A stretch of DNA of 64,000 nt, taken from contig CAVSME010000007.1 in assembly GCA_963728985.1 (NCBI GenBank), positions 124,001 through 188,000 of the forward strand. Direction: 5' to 3'. Both the position numbers and the translations under genes were made by a program. Position 1 is the stretch's first letter. Each line of letters starts with the position of its first letter. The notes under the pieces are model-generated. The model was not told the origin of the DNA. It did not search any database and was given only the letters and a program-made list of their open reading frames with translations. Shown one piece after another: positions 26,242 to 38,911 of this stretch. Source of the stretch: DASXAI01 sp963728985 (GTDB lineage Bacteria > Actinomycetota > Acidimicrobiia > Acidimicrobiales > Ilumatobacteraceae).

Positions 26242-27442
26242 GTGCCTCGCTTCGAGCCGTTCCCCGGCATCCGCTACGACCCCGCGCGCGTCGACATCGA
26301 GGCGGTGGTGGCACCCCCCTACGACGTGATCTCGGCCGACGACCGGGCGGCGCTGGCCGGGCGCGATCCCCACAACGTCGTGGTGGTGGACGTGCCCGTC
26401 GAGGCCGACGGACCCGACCGCTACGCCACCGCCGGGGCCACGTTCCGCCAGTGGCTGGCCGACGGCATCCTCCGGGCCGACCGCGAGCCGGCGTACTACC
26501 GCTACGCCATGACTTTCACCGACGAGGCTGGCGCGTCGCGCACCATCGCCGGCGTGCTCGGCGCCCTGGCCGTCACCGATCCCGACGCTCGCGGCAACGA
26601 CGTCCTCCCCCACGAGCAGACCACCCCGAAGGCCTCGACCGATCGTCTCGACCTCACCCGCGCCACCACCGCCAACCTGTCGCCCATCTGGGGGCTGTCC
26701 CTGGCCGGCAACCTGGCCGAGCGCACCCGGGAGCCGGGCCAGCGGCTGGTCACGGTGACCGATCCTGACGGCGTGGTGCACGAGCTCGATCGCGTCGACG
26801 ACCCGGCCCGGGTGGAGGCCATCCACGCCGCGGTGGCGTCGGCGCCCGTCCTCATCGCCGACGGTCATCACCGCTACGGCGTGGCCCGCCAGTACCGCGA
26901 CGAGCGCCGCGCCGGCGCGCTGAGGCGCGGGGGCCGCCGACCTGACGCTGGCCTTCGTGCAGGAGCTGGCCGAGGACCAGCTGGTCGTGCAGGCCATCCA
27001 CCGGCTGGTGTCAGGGCTCGACACCGACACCGACCTGCCCGGCGTCCTGGCGGCGTCGTTCACGCTCGCCGATGCCGGACCGGTCACCCCGGCCACCCTG
27101 GCCGCCATGCGCGAGCGGGGGGCGCTGTGCCTGGTGGCCCCCGACGGCACGGGCCAGTTCCTCGTCCCCCGGCCCGAGCGGTTCGCCGGTGTCCGCGATC
27201 TCGACTCGGCCCGCCTCGACCGTGCTCTCGTCGGCGTGCGCCACCAGCTGGCTTTCCAGCACGGGGTGGGCGAGGTGCTGGCCGAACTACAGGCGGGCGC
27301 GGCGGCCTGGGCGGTGCTGCTGCGACCGGTGACGGTGGCCCAGATCCGAGCGACCGCCGGCGAGGGCGCGCTGATGCCGCCCAAGTCCACGTTCTTCTGG
27401 CCGAAGCTGCGCACCGGCCTGCTCTTCCGGGATCTGTCGTGA
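26242..27442 (+). CDS. DUF1015 family protein, frameshifted
   Basis: Widespread family of unknown function. The N-terminal half (from GTG 26242: MPRFEPFPGIRYDP, VVAPPYDVIS, the signature VLIADGHHRYGVARQYRDE) is in one frame; the rest (LTLAFVQELAEDQLVVQAIHRLV to the C-terminal PPKSTFFWPKLRTGLLFR) is in the next. Removing one G from the GGGGG at 26929-26933 joins them as RRGAADLTLAF and gives 399 residues, the normal length. All conserved family blocks are then present, so a sequencing error is more likely than decay. The gene diverges from the HAD gene, with 56 bases between. Confidence 0.85.
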
Positions 27443-27719
27443 CTCCGGCCTTCGGCCGCGCTCGCTGCGCTCGGAGGGCGAGCGGATAGGTGCTCGCGAT
27501 CAGCGCGGAATCCTGTTCCGATCGGCGTTTGGGTGCCGATTGCCTCGCCTGGCGGGCCGACCGGCACCCATGACCGAATCGGCACCCAACGTCGCTCACG
27601 GATCGTGGCGACCAGCCCCGTCCGCCGCGGGATCGCCAGCACCTCTCCGCTCGCCCTCTCGACCAATGCCGCGACCAACTGCCCCTACCGCCGCCACTGC
27701 GGCGGCACGCCCCGCTCGA
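27441..27719 (+). repeat. 77-bp-family unit interrupted by a ~190-bp palindromic element (copy 2)
   Basis: The gap between the DUF1015 gene and korB. Bases 27441-27473 resemble the head of the 77-bp unit and 27659-27715 resemble its tail (gaccaatgccgcgaccaac, hairpin gccgcc/ggcggc). Between them sits an element bounded by imperfect inverted arms, 27471-27501 and 27631-27662 (about 28 of 31 matching), with an inner perfect 13-bp pair at 27529-27541 and 27577-27589. The core matches 7024-7175. This looks like a small non-coding element inserted into a pre-existing repeat, as MITEs do; no transposase is nearby. Confidence 0.75.
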
Positions 27720-28742
27720 CTACCCGACCGTCCAGGTGCCGTTGGAGTGCAGCAGCGCGCTGAGGTCGCCCGAGCCCTTCTGCTCGGCCGCGCGCAGCAG
27801 CTGGCGGCTGGACTCGGTGGCGTACTCCGGTCGGTCCACCTGGCGGAGGACGCCGAAGGGCGTCGGCTGGTGGACGTTGGCCGACAGGTGAGCGAGGGCG
27901 AAGGCGAGGCCCGGATCGTCGCGATGAGCGTCGTGCACCAGCAACGCGTCGACACCGACGTCGTCGACGGCGACGATGCGTAGCTGGCCGTCGCTGCCCA
28001 TCACGACACCCTTGTCGTCGTTGGTGCCGAAGCGGATGGGCTGACCATGCACGAGGGGCACGAGCATGTCCGGCCGCTGCTCCTTGGCCAGCACGTCGTC
28101 GAACACGCCGTCGTTGAACACGTTGCAGTTCTGCCAGATCTCCACGAAGGCGGCGCCCTTGTGATCGTGGGCCGCCCGGAAGACCTCCTGCATGTGCTTG
28201 CGGTCGAGGTCGTGGGTGCGAGCCACGAACGTGGCATTGGCGCCGAGGGCCACCGACACCGGGTTGAACGGCGCGTCGATCGAGCCGAGCGGCGTCGACT
28301 TGGTGATCTTGCCCAGCTCCGACGTAGGCGAGTACTGGCCCTTCGTGAGGCCGTAGATCTGGTTGTTGAACAGCAGGATGGTCAGGTTGACGTTGCGGCG
28401 CAGGGCGTGGATGAGGTGGTTGCCGCCGATCGACAGGCCGTCGCCGTCGCCGGTGATGACCCAGACGTCGAGGTCGGGGCGGGCCATGGCCAGCCCGGTG
28501 GCGATGGCCGGCGCCCGCCCGTGGATGCTGTGGATGCCGTAGGTGTTCATGTAGTACGGGAACCGGCTGGAGCAGCCGATGCCCGAGATGAACACCGTGT
28601 TGGCCGTGCTGACACCCAGGTCGGGCATGAGCATCTGGACGGCGGTGAGGATGCCGTAGTCGCCGCAGCCGGGGCACCAGCGGACCTCTTGGTCGCTGGA
28701 CCAGTCCTTGCGGGTGGTGGTGGGGGCGGCGACGTCAGTCAT
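27720..28742 (-). CDS. korB: 2-oxoacid:ferredoxin oxidoreductase, beta subunit (KorB type)
   Basis: Thiamine-diphosphate subunit of 2-oxoglutarate (or related 2-oxoacid):ferredoxin oxidoreductase, which decarboxylates the oxoacid to acyl-CoA and reduces ferredoxin. It has 340 residues. CPGC (23-26) provides cluster ligands, and GDGDGLSIGGNHLIHALRRN with NNQIYGLTKGQ is the TPP/Mg site. Its ATG at 28742 overlaps korA's stop by 8 bases. With KorA it forms the oxygen-tolerant two-subunit enzyme found in many actinobacteria in place of or beside 2-oxoglutarate dehydrogenase. Confidence 0.93.
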   Translation of the reverse strand: MTDVAAPTTTRKDWSSDQEVRWCPGCGDYGILTAVQMLMPDLGVSTANTVFISGIGCSSRFPYYMNTYGIHSIHGRAPAIATGLAMARPDLDVWVITGDGDGLSIGGNHLIHALRRNVNLTILLFNNQIYGLTKGQYSPTSELGKITKSTPLGSIDAPFNPVSVALGANATFVARTHDLDRKHMQEVFRAAHDHKGAAFVEIWQNCNVFNDGVFDDVLAKEQRPDMLVPLVHGQPIRFGTNDDKGVVMGSDGQLRIVAVDDVGVDALLVHDAHRDDPGLAFALAHLSANVHQPTPFGVLRQVDRPEYATESSRQLLRAAEQKGSGDLSALLHSNGTWTVG

Positions 28743-30630
28743 GGGAAGCTCCGTTCGAGGACACCCCGAGGGCGTCGAGCATGGCGGTCTCGACCTCCAG
28801 CGCCGTGAAGGGCACGCCCTGCACCTTCGTGACCGAACGGGCGTCGACCAGGTACTCGGCCCGCACCAACCGGGCCAGCTGCCCGAGGTTCAGCTCGGGC
28901 ACGATGATCTTGGGGTAGCGGCGCAGCACGTCGCCGAGGTTCGCGGGGAGCGGGTTGAGGTGCACGAGGTGCACCCACGCTGCCTTCAGGCCCCGCCGGC
29001 GCACCCGCTCGAGGGCCGAGTCGATGGCGCCCCACGTGCTGCCCCACCCGAGGACGACCAGCTCGGCGTCGGGATCGCCGGCCACGGTGACCTCGGGGAT
29101 GTCGGCGGCGATGCCGGCGATCTTGGCCTCCCGCAGATGGATCATCTTCTCGTGGTTGGCCGGCTCGTACGAGATGTTGCCGCTGCCGTCTTCCTTCTCG
29201 ATGCCACCGATGCGGTGCTGCAAGCCAGGCGTGCCCGGCACCGCCCACGGGCGGGCCAGGGTGACCGGGTCGCGCAGGTACGGCCAGAACTCGAGGGTGC
29301 CGTCGGCCCGCTCGTGGTTGGGCTCGCTGGCGAACGGCACGCTGATGTCGGGCAGCGTGTCGAGGTCGGGCAGCTTCCACGGCTCCGAGCCATTGGCCAC
29401 ATAGCCGTCCGACAGCAAGATGACCGGCGTCCGGTACTTGAGGGCCAGGCGGGCAGCCTCGATGGCGACCTCGAAGCAGTGCGACGGGCTGTAGGCGGCG
29501 ATCACCGGCAGGGGTGCCTCGGAGTGACGCCCGTACAGCGCCATGTTGAGGTCGGCCGCCTCGGTCTTCGTGGGCAGGCCGGTGGACGGCCCGCCCCGCT
29601 GGATGTCGATGATGAGCAGCGGCAGCTCGAGGCTGACGGCGAGGCTGATGGTCTCGCCCTTGAGGGCCAAGCCCGGGCCACTGGTGGTGGTGATGCCCAG
29701 GTGCCCGCCGAAGGCGGCGCCGAGGGCCGAGCCGATCGCGGCGATCTCGTCTTCGGCCTGGAACGTGCGCACGCCGAAGTTCTTGTGCTTGGACAGCTCG
29801 TGGAGGATGTCCGACGCCGGCGTGATGGGGTAGCTGCCCAGGAACAGCGGCAGGCCGGCCCGCTGGCTGGCGGCCACCAGGCCCCACGCCAGAGCGGTGT
29901 TGCCGTTGATGTTGGTGTAGACGCCGGGGTCGAGCGGGGCGGGCTTCACCTCGAACGGATGGTCGAACAGCTCCGCCGTCTCGCCGAAATTGAAGCCGGC
30001 CAGGAAGGCGGCCCGGTTCGAGCCCTGCACCTGGGCGTTGTTGGCGAAGCGCTTGTCGATCCACTCCAGCGTCGGCTCGGCCGGGCGGGAGTAGAGCCAC
30101 GAGATGAGGCCGAGGGCGAAGAAGTTCTTCGACCGGTCGGCGTCTCGGGGCTTGACCCCGAGCGGCGTGACCGCCTCCTTGGTGAGGCTGGTCATCGGCA
30201 CCTCGACCAGCCGGTAGCCGGCCAGGCTGCCGTCGGTCAGGGGGTTGACGGCGTAGCCGGCCTTCGTCAGGTTGCGCTCGTCGAACGTGTCGACGTTCAC
30301 GATCAGGGTGCCGCCCCGTTCGAGCTGGTGCAGCTCGGCCTTGAGGGCGGCCGGGTTCATGGCCACGAGCACGTTCGAGGCGTCGCCCGGCGTGGTGATG
30401 TCGTGGTCGGAGATGGCGACCTGGAACGCCGAGACGCCGGCGATGGTGCCCGCGGGCGCCCGGATCTCGGCCGGGAACTCGGGCAGGGTCGACAGGTCGT
30501 TGCCGAAGAGCGCGCTCACGGACGTGAAGCGGTCGCCGGTGAGCTGCATGCCGTCGCCAGAGTCTCCGGCGAAGCGCAGCACCACTCGGTGCAGGGCCTC
30601 CACGTCGGCGCGTTTTGCTGTATCAGTCAT
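28735..30630 (-). CDS. korA: 2-oxoacid:ferredoxin oxidoreductase, fused gamma-alpha subunit (KorA type)
   Basis: A 631-residue subunit with an N-terminal gamma domain (residues about 15-200, VVLRFAGDSGDGMQLTGDRF) fused to the alpha pyrimidine-binding domain (LGSYPITPASDILHEL, then TTSGPGLALKGETISLA and GGPSTGLPTKTEAADL). The Thr-rich GPSTG loop is the coenzyme A/oxoacid site of the family. It starts at ATG 30630 with GGGGGAGGG six bases upstream. It is transcribed with korB from a promoter carrying three CATGAA repeats. A 670-codon plus-strand open frame across it is antisense shadow. Confidence 0.94.
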   Translation of the reverse strand: MTDTAKRADVEALHRVVLRFAGDSGDGMQLTGDRFTSVSALFGNDLSTLPEFPAEIRAPAGTIAGVSAFQVAISDHDITTPGDASNVLVAMNPAALKAELHQLERGGTLIVNVDTFDERNLTKAGYAVNPLTDGSLAGYRLVEVPMTSLTKEAVTPLGVKPRDADRSKNFFALGLISWLYSRPAEPTLEWIDKRFANNAQVQGSNRAAFLAGFNFGETAELFDHPFEVKPAPLDPGVYTNINGNTALAWGLVAASQRAGLPLFLGSYPITPASDILHELSKHKNFGVRTFQAEDEIAAIGSALGAAFGGHLGITTTSGPGLALKGETISLAVSLELPLLIIDIQRGGPSTGLPTKTEAADLNMALYGRHSEAPLPVIAAYSPSHCFEVAIEAARLALKYRTPVILLSDGYVANGSEPWKLPDLDTLPDISVPFASEPNHERADGTLEFWPYLRDPVTLARPWAVPGTPGLQHRIGGIEKEDGSGNISYEPANHEKMIHLREAKIAGIAADIPEVTVAGDPDAELVVLGWGSTWGAIDSALERVRRRGLKAAWVHLVHLNPLPANLGDVLRRYPKIIVPELNLGQLARLVRAEYLVDARSVTKVQGVPFTALEVETAMLDALGVSSNGASHD

Positions 30631-30672
30631 TTGCCACCCTCCCCCAGGTGCAGGATGCGAGTTGGGGTGTCC

Positions 30673-30721
30673 GTCTTCGACGGTACACCGGTCGTCATGA
30701 AATTCATGAACATCCCATGAA
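30673..30721 (-). promoter_or_regulatory. korAB promoter with three CATGAA direct repeats
   Basis: On the minus strand a TACCGT -10 box lies at 30680-30685, leaving a leader of about 45 bases to korA. Where the -35 and upstream region should be, CATGAA (plus-strand reading) occurs three times, at 30696-30701, 30705-30710 and 30716-30721. AT-rich direct repeats in so GC-rich a genome suggest a regulator site. The factor is unknown. Confidence 0.5.
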
Positions 30722-30752
30722 CGGCCGCAGGGGCCGCTGGCTGGGAGAACGG

Positions 30753-31802
30753 CTACGCGATGGTGATGGCCCCGTCGGCGTAGACGTCCTGGACGGCATG
30801 GAGGAGCTCGACGCCCTCGGCCATCGGTTTCTGGAACGCCTTGCGACCCGAGATCAGGCCCTGGCCCCCGGCCCGCTTGTTGATGACGGCGGTGCGCACC
30901 GCCGCCGCCAGGTCACCGGCGCCCTTCGACTCGCCACCGGAGTTGATGAGCCCGATGCGGCCCATGTAGCAGTTGGCCACCTGCCACCGGGTGAGGTCGA
31001 TCGGGTTGTCGGTGGTGAGCTGGTCGTACACCAGCGGGGAGGTCTTGCCGTAGTCGAGCGCGAGGTAGCCGCCGTTGTTCTCCGGTTGCTTCTGCTTGAT
31101 GATGTCGGCCTCGATGGTGACGCCCATGTGGTTGGCCTGCCCGGTCAGGTCGGCCGAAAGCGTGTAGTCGACCCCGTCCTTCTTGAAGGCGTTGTTGCGC
31201 AGGTAGCACCACAGCACGGTGAACATCCCGAGGGCGTGCGCCTCCTCGAAGGCCTCGGCCACCTCCTGGAGCTGGCGCGTCGACTCCTCGGAACCGAAGT
31301 AGATGGTGGCCCCGACGCCGACGGCGCCCAGGTCCCAGGCCCGCTGGACGCTCCCGAACATGACCTGGTCGAACTTGTTCGGGTAGGTGAGCAGCTCGTT
31401 GTGGTTCAGCTTGACGATGAACGGGATGCGATGGGCGTAGGTCCTGCTCACCGCGCCGAGAACGCCGAACGTGGTGGCCACGGCGTTGCACTCGCCCTCG
31501 AGGGCCAGCTTCACGATGTTGGTCGGGTCGAAGTAGGCCGGGTTGGGCGCGAACGACGCCGCCGCCGAGTGCTCGATGCCCTGGTCGACCGGCAGGATCG
31601 ACACGTAGCCGGTGCCGCCCAGGCGTCCCGAGCGGTACAGGAGGCCCAGGTTGCGCAGCACGGCCGGGTTGCGGTCGGTCTGCAAGAAGACTCGGTCGAC
31701 GAAATCCGGTCCGGGGAGCGTCAGCTCGTCCTTCGGGATCCCCTTGGACTCGTGGGTGAGCAGGCTCTCGGCCTCGTCACCGAGCAAGGCCTGGATGTCC
31801 AC
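30753..31802 (-). CDS. fructose-bisphosphate aldolase, class I DhnA/FbaB type
   Basis: Schiff-base aldolase of glycolysis and gluconeogenesis, of the DhnA type shared by archaea and some bacteria rather than the zinc class II enzyme. It has 349 residues from GTG 31802. The Schiff-base Lys is Lys236 in EADIIKQKQPENN; VDQGIEHSAA (about 72-81), KLNHNELLTY and NSGGESKG are other family blocks. The GTG start is preferred over ATG 31844 because AAGGAG sits five bases before it. The gap to korA holds a small GGCC hairpin near 30721-30737 that may end transcription. Confidence 0.9.
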   Translation of the reverse strand: MDIQALLGDEAESLLTHESKGIPKDELTLPGPDFVDRVFLQTDRNPAVLRNLGLLYRSGRLGGTGYVSILPVDQGIEHSAAASFAPNPAYFDPTNIVKLALEGECNAVATTFGVLGAVSRTYAHRIPFIVKLNHNELLTYPNKFDQVMFGSVQRAWDLGAVGVGATIYFGSEESTRQLQEVAEAFEEAHALGMFTVLWCYLRNNAFKKDGVDYTLSADLTGQANHMGVTIEADIIKQKQPENNGGYLALDYGKTSPLVYDQLTTDNPIDLTRWQVANCYMGRIGLINSGGESKGAGDLAAAVRTAVINKRAGGQGLISGRKAFQKPMAEGVELLHAVQDVYADGAITIA

Positions 31803-31854
31803 CTCGGCTCCTTCACGTTTGGCTGGCCCGCCGGCGCGCGCCATGGCGCCTGCC

Positions 31855-31860
31855 AGGCTA
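31855..31860 (-). promoter_or_regulatory. -10 box of the aldolase gene
   Basis: TAGCCT on the minus strand. Transcription from about 31848 would give a 45-base leader carrying the AAGGAG ribosome site. No clear -35. The motif matches the TA(G/C)C(G/C)T pattern seen before several other genes in the window. Confidence 0.4.
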
Positions 31861-31902
31861 GCCCCACGGACCCCGCCGGCGCCGGGGCACCGGGCCCCGC
31901 GG

Positions 31903-32238
31903 CTACGGCGACGCCGCCGCCAAGGCCTGCTCCATCATGCGCCGCACCCGCCGCCCGTCGCCGGCCCGGGCCACCGCCTCGGCCACCACTTCGGTGCGGC
32001 TCTGCGTGGCACCCCCGACGCGGTAGAAGCGCCGGCGCACCCGCCCGGTGACGACCACCTCCTCGCCGGCGTCCAGCAGCCCTCGGCCGGCGGGCGGCGA
32101 CCAGACCACCGGCACCGACTCGGCCGGGCCGTCTTCCCGGACGACGCGCACGTCGTAGGCCACCAGGATGTCGCCCGACGGCAGCTCCCGCTGCTCGGCG
32201 GGGCGCGTGAGAGTCCCGCGCAAGATCACGATGTTCAT
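31903..32238 (-). CDS. single-stranded DNA-binding protein, short SSB
   Basis: A 111-residue OB-fold protein of the SSB family: MNIVILRGTLTRPAEQRELPSG opens the first strands, and VPVVWSPPAG and GEEVVVTGRVRRRFYRVGG complete the fold. It lacks the long acidic tail of the main SSB, so it is probably an accessory or specialised paralogue. ATG 32238 has GAGGAG upstream. A -10-like TAGCGT lies at 32286-32291 on the minus strand, giving a leader of about 40 bases. The main ssb gene is usually beside rpsF, which is not in this window. Confidence 0.82.
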   Translation of the reverse strand: MNIVILRGTLTRPAEQRELPSGDILVAYDVRVVREDGPAESVPVVWSPPAGRGLLDAGEEVVVTGRVRRRFYRVGGATQSRTEVVAEAVARAGDGRRVRRMMEQALAAASP

Positions 32239-32353
32239 CGAACGCTCCTCGGTTCGTGTCTCGGACCAGCGGGGAAGTGGGCGTCACGCTACGCCGGGGG
32301 TGTCACAGAGTTCCGGGCCCGGCCGGGCGGCGAGAGACGACCACGATGAGCGG

Positions 32354-33646
32354 TCAGCCCAAGGCGGCGAGGCGCTCCTCGGCGTCGGCGAAGCCGGGCT
32401 GGTTGGCCAGGACCTCGCGGAACAGGCGCCGGGCCTGGGGCACGTCGCCCGAACGGTCGTACAGGTCGGCCAAGGCGTACCACTGGCGCACGTGGTGCTC
32501 GCGCACCCGGCGGGGCTTCGGCCCGGCGCGGGCCAGGAGGGCGATGGCCCCCTCGAGATCACCCTGGTCGGCGCGGGCACCGGCAGTGACGATGCGGCCC
32601 TCGGTGACCAGCGCCGCCGACGGCGACGCCGCCCGCAGCTCCTCCCACAGCTCCTCGACTCGTCCGTAGCGGTGCAGGGCCCGGTAGCAGTCGGCCAGCA
32701 CCGGATCCTGGTCGGCGGAACCGGACAGCGCCCGGTAGGCCTCCAGCTCGCCGGCGGCCTGCTTCCAGCGCTCGAGGCGGTAGAGGGTGAGGCCGTAGAG
32801 CTCACGCACCGAGGCGGCGCCGGGCGCTTCCCGGGCCAGCTTCGACAGGATGCGGCGGGCGTCGAGGTAGCGCTCCCGTTCGAAGGCGCCGCGGCCGGCG
32901 TCGAGGCGCTCGGCCAACTTCGTCACCTTCTTCGATCCGCCCGCCCGCTCCAGCTCGGCCACGACGTCATCGGGCAACCGCGGCGCGACCATCCCGGTCG
33001 GGGCGGGCTCGACCTGCCCCCGGGCCACCGCCCCCTCGGCCACGTCGCGCACCGGACCCTCGTCGATCCAGATGTCGGGCACCGGTCGCTCTGACGGCTC
33101 GCGCTCCACCGCCGGGCGCTGGCCGGCGGGGCGGCGGGTGGGCAGGGCCCGGGCTGCTGGCCCCCGGCGGTTGGGCGCCAGCGGCCGGGGCGGTCGGGCC
33201 GGGCGACTCGGACGACCGGGGCTGCCAGGCCGGGCGGGGCTGCCAGGCCGGGCGGGGCTGCCAGGGCGAGCGGGACGGCTCGGACGAGCGGAGCCGCCAG
33301 GACGAGCCGGACGACCAGGACCAGCGGGACGCCCCGGACGGGCGGCACCATCGGCCGACTGGCCCCGCTGGGAGCGCCCCTCGCCGCCACTCGCGCGTGG
33401 CGGCCGCGACCCCGAGTCGGTGCGGCGTCCGACGGTGCTGCGGCCCGGCGGGCGCCCTGTGCCGTCGCCTCGGCGGGGAGCCCCGCCCGATCGTTCGGGT
33501 CGCGGGACTGGTGAGCTGGGCGAACCCGGCCGCGAGCCCGACCGCTGACCGCCGGCGCCACCGCGGCTGGCGGGCCGGCCGCTCGATCCTGACCGGGGAC
33601 CCTTGCCGCCGCTGGGGCGCGCTCGTCGATCGGGTCGTTCGGCCAT
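32354..33646 (-). CDS. TPR-repeat protein with long basic low-complexity N-terminus
   Basis: A 430-residue protein. Residues 1 to about 195 are almost entirely Pro, Arg, Ser, Gly and Ala, with a (P/S)ARPGS-type hexad repeated in tandem (18-bp DNA repeats near 33225-33275). Residues about 230-430 are helical tetratricopeptide-like repeats (RYLDARRILSKLAREAPGA, ERWKQAAGELEAYRAL, DVPQARRLFREVLANQPGF). The C-terminal part and its place near tyrS match a TPR protein in M. tuberculosis. The disordered basic tail could bind RNA or DNA. TAACAT (33655-33660) ends eight bases before the ATG, so it is probably leaderless, just downstream of the rRNA terminator. Confidence 0.8.
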   Translation of the reverse strand: MAERPDRRARPSGGKGPRSGSSGRPASRGGAGGQRSGSRPGSPSSPVPRPERSGGAPRRGDGTGRPPGRSTVGRRTDSGSRPPRASGGEGRSQRGQSADGAARPGRPAGPGRPARPGGSARPSRPARPGSPARPGSPARPGSPGRPSRPARPPRPLAPNRRGPAARALPTRRPAGQRPAVEREPSERPVPDIWIDEGPVRDVAEGAVARGQVEPAPTGMVAPRLPDDVVAELERAGGSKKVTKLAERLDAGRGAFERERYLDARRILSKLAREAPGAASVRELYGLTLYRLERWKQAAGELEAYRALSGSADQDPVLADCYRALHRYGRVEELWEELRAASPSAALVTEGRIVTAGARADQGDLEGAIALLARAGPKPRRVREHHVRQWYALADLYDRSGDVPQARRLFREVLANQPGFADAEERLAALG

Positions 33647-33677
33647 GACCAGCGATGTTACCGGCGGGCTGGCCGGT

Positions 33678-33716
33678 GAAAACGACGAATGCCCCCCGCC
33701 GCAGCAGGGGGCATTC
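33678..33716 (-). terminator. intrinsic terminator of the rRNA operon
   Basis: On the minus strand after 5S, a stem GAATGCCCCC/GGGGGCATTC (33687-33715, loop tgctgcggcg) is followed by gtcgtttt. This is a clean rho-independent terminator. Confidence 0.9.
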
Positions 33717-33726
33717 ACGTGAGAAA

Positions 33727-33841
33727 TCCGGCGGCGTCCTACTCTCCCAGGGGGTCTACCCCCAAGTACCATCGGCGCTGGCGGGCTTAACTGCCGTGTT
33801 CGGGATGGGAACGGGTGTGACTCCGCCGCCATGGCCACCGG
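33727..33841 (-). rRNA. rrf: 5S ribosomal RNA
   Basis: About 115 bases downstream of 23S. The minus strand reads tccggtggccatggcggcgg at its 5' end, then cacccgttcccatcccgaac, the near-universal loop B/C region, gtac in loop E and ggagagtaggacgccgccgg closing the first stem. Ends are set to a few bases by the terminal helix. It is separated from 23S by about 60 bases and followed at once by the operon terminator. Confidence 0.93.
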
Positions 33842-33863
33842 AAACCTGTTGTCAAGGGGACTG

Positions 33864-33894
33864 GTCCCCGAGAACTCCAGAGCGAGCACGAGCG
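33864..33894 (-). other. pre-23S processing stem, 3' arm
   Basis: Read on the RNA strand, cgctcgtgctcgctctgg and following bases just past 23S can pair over about 30 bases with the leader arm at 36986-37017. This encloses the whole 23S in a long stem of the kind RNase III cuts. Confidence 0.85.
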
Positions 33895-33900
33895 ACTTGT

Positions 33901-36961
<3,061 letters not shown>

Positions 36962-36985
36962 AACAAGTTGTTTTCTATTTCTAGA

Positions 36986-37017
36986 TGCTCGTGCTCGCTC
37001 TGCAATTCTCAAGGGAC
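36986..37017 (-). other. pre-23S processing stem, 5' arm
   Basis: RNA-strand sequence gagaattgcagagcgagcac continuing gagca, complementary to 33864-33894 with only a few mismatches. It lies about 25 bases before the mature 23S 5' end. Confidence 0.85.
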
Positions 37018-37073
37018 GAAAGGAGCGGCACCGGAGCAGCGGAGGCCCAAAGGGCCTGCGACGCTGTCGGTGA

Positions 37074-37097
37074 CTCCCTCAAAACGGAAGAGAGGAC
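37074..37097 (-). other. pre-16S processing stem, 3' arm
   Basis: RNA-strand gtcctctcttccgttttgag continuing ggag pairs with the leader arm at 38912-38935, with 17 uninterrupted pairs and further pairs beyond. This closes the precursor stem around 16S. Confidence 0.85.
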
Positions 37098-37234
37098 GCA
37101 GCTCCGAACTCGAGTCGACGGGCAGGAGAACTGAATCTCCACTGCTCGACGGTTACGAGGGACGGATCGCCAGCGCACCAACTGGGAGTGCCTCTCCGTT
37201 GGTCCGGCCTGACGGCCGGCGGCGAGGTAGTACT

Positions 37235-38763
<1,529 letters not shown>

Positions 38764-38868
38764 GATCTCGGCCCCCCGGCGAACCGGTGGGTTGCGATCA
38801 GTGTTGAGAGCATCCGAGACACGCCCCGGCGAGCCGGTTGCGGGCCTCGGACAAAGGTTTGACGTAGC

Positions 38869-38892
38869 GATCGACCGGCATGCCGGTAGATC
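38869..38892 (-). other. palindrome in the 16S leader
   Basis: GATC-(ga/ta)-CCGGCATGCCGG-GATC type palindrome of 24 bases with one mismatched step, in the leader between the processing arm and 16S. It would form a strong hairpin in the transcript. Confidence 0.7.
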
Positions 38893-38911
38893 GCCCGCAC
38901 TGGCGTTCTTT

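Noticed and set aside
26230..27678. 482-codon minus-strand frame over the DUF1015 gene and repeat
   Set aside because: Low-complexity shadow; the plus strand carries the conserved family in two joinable frames.
28708..30720. 670-codon plus-strand open frame
   Set aside because: It is antisense to korA, which has full family motifs; long antisense frames are expected at this GC content.
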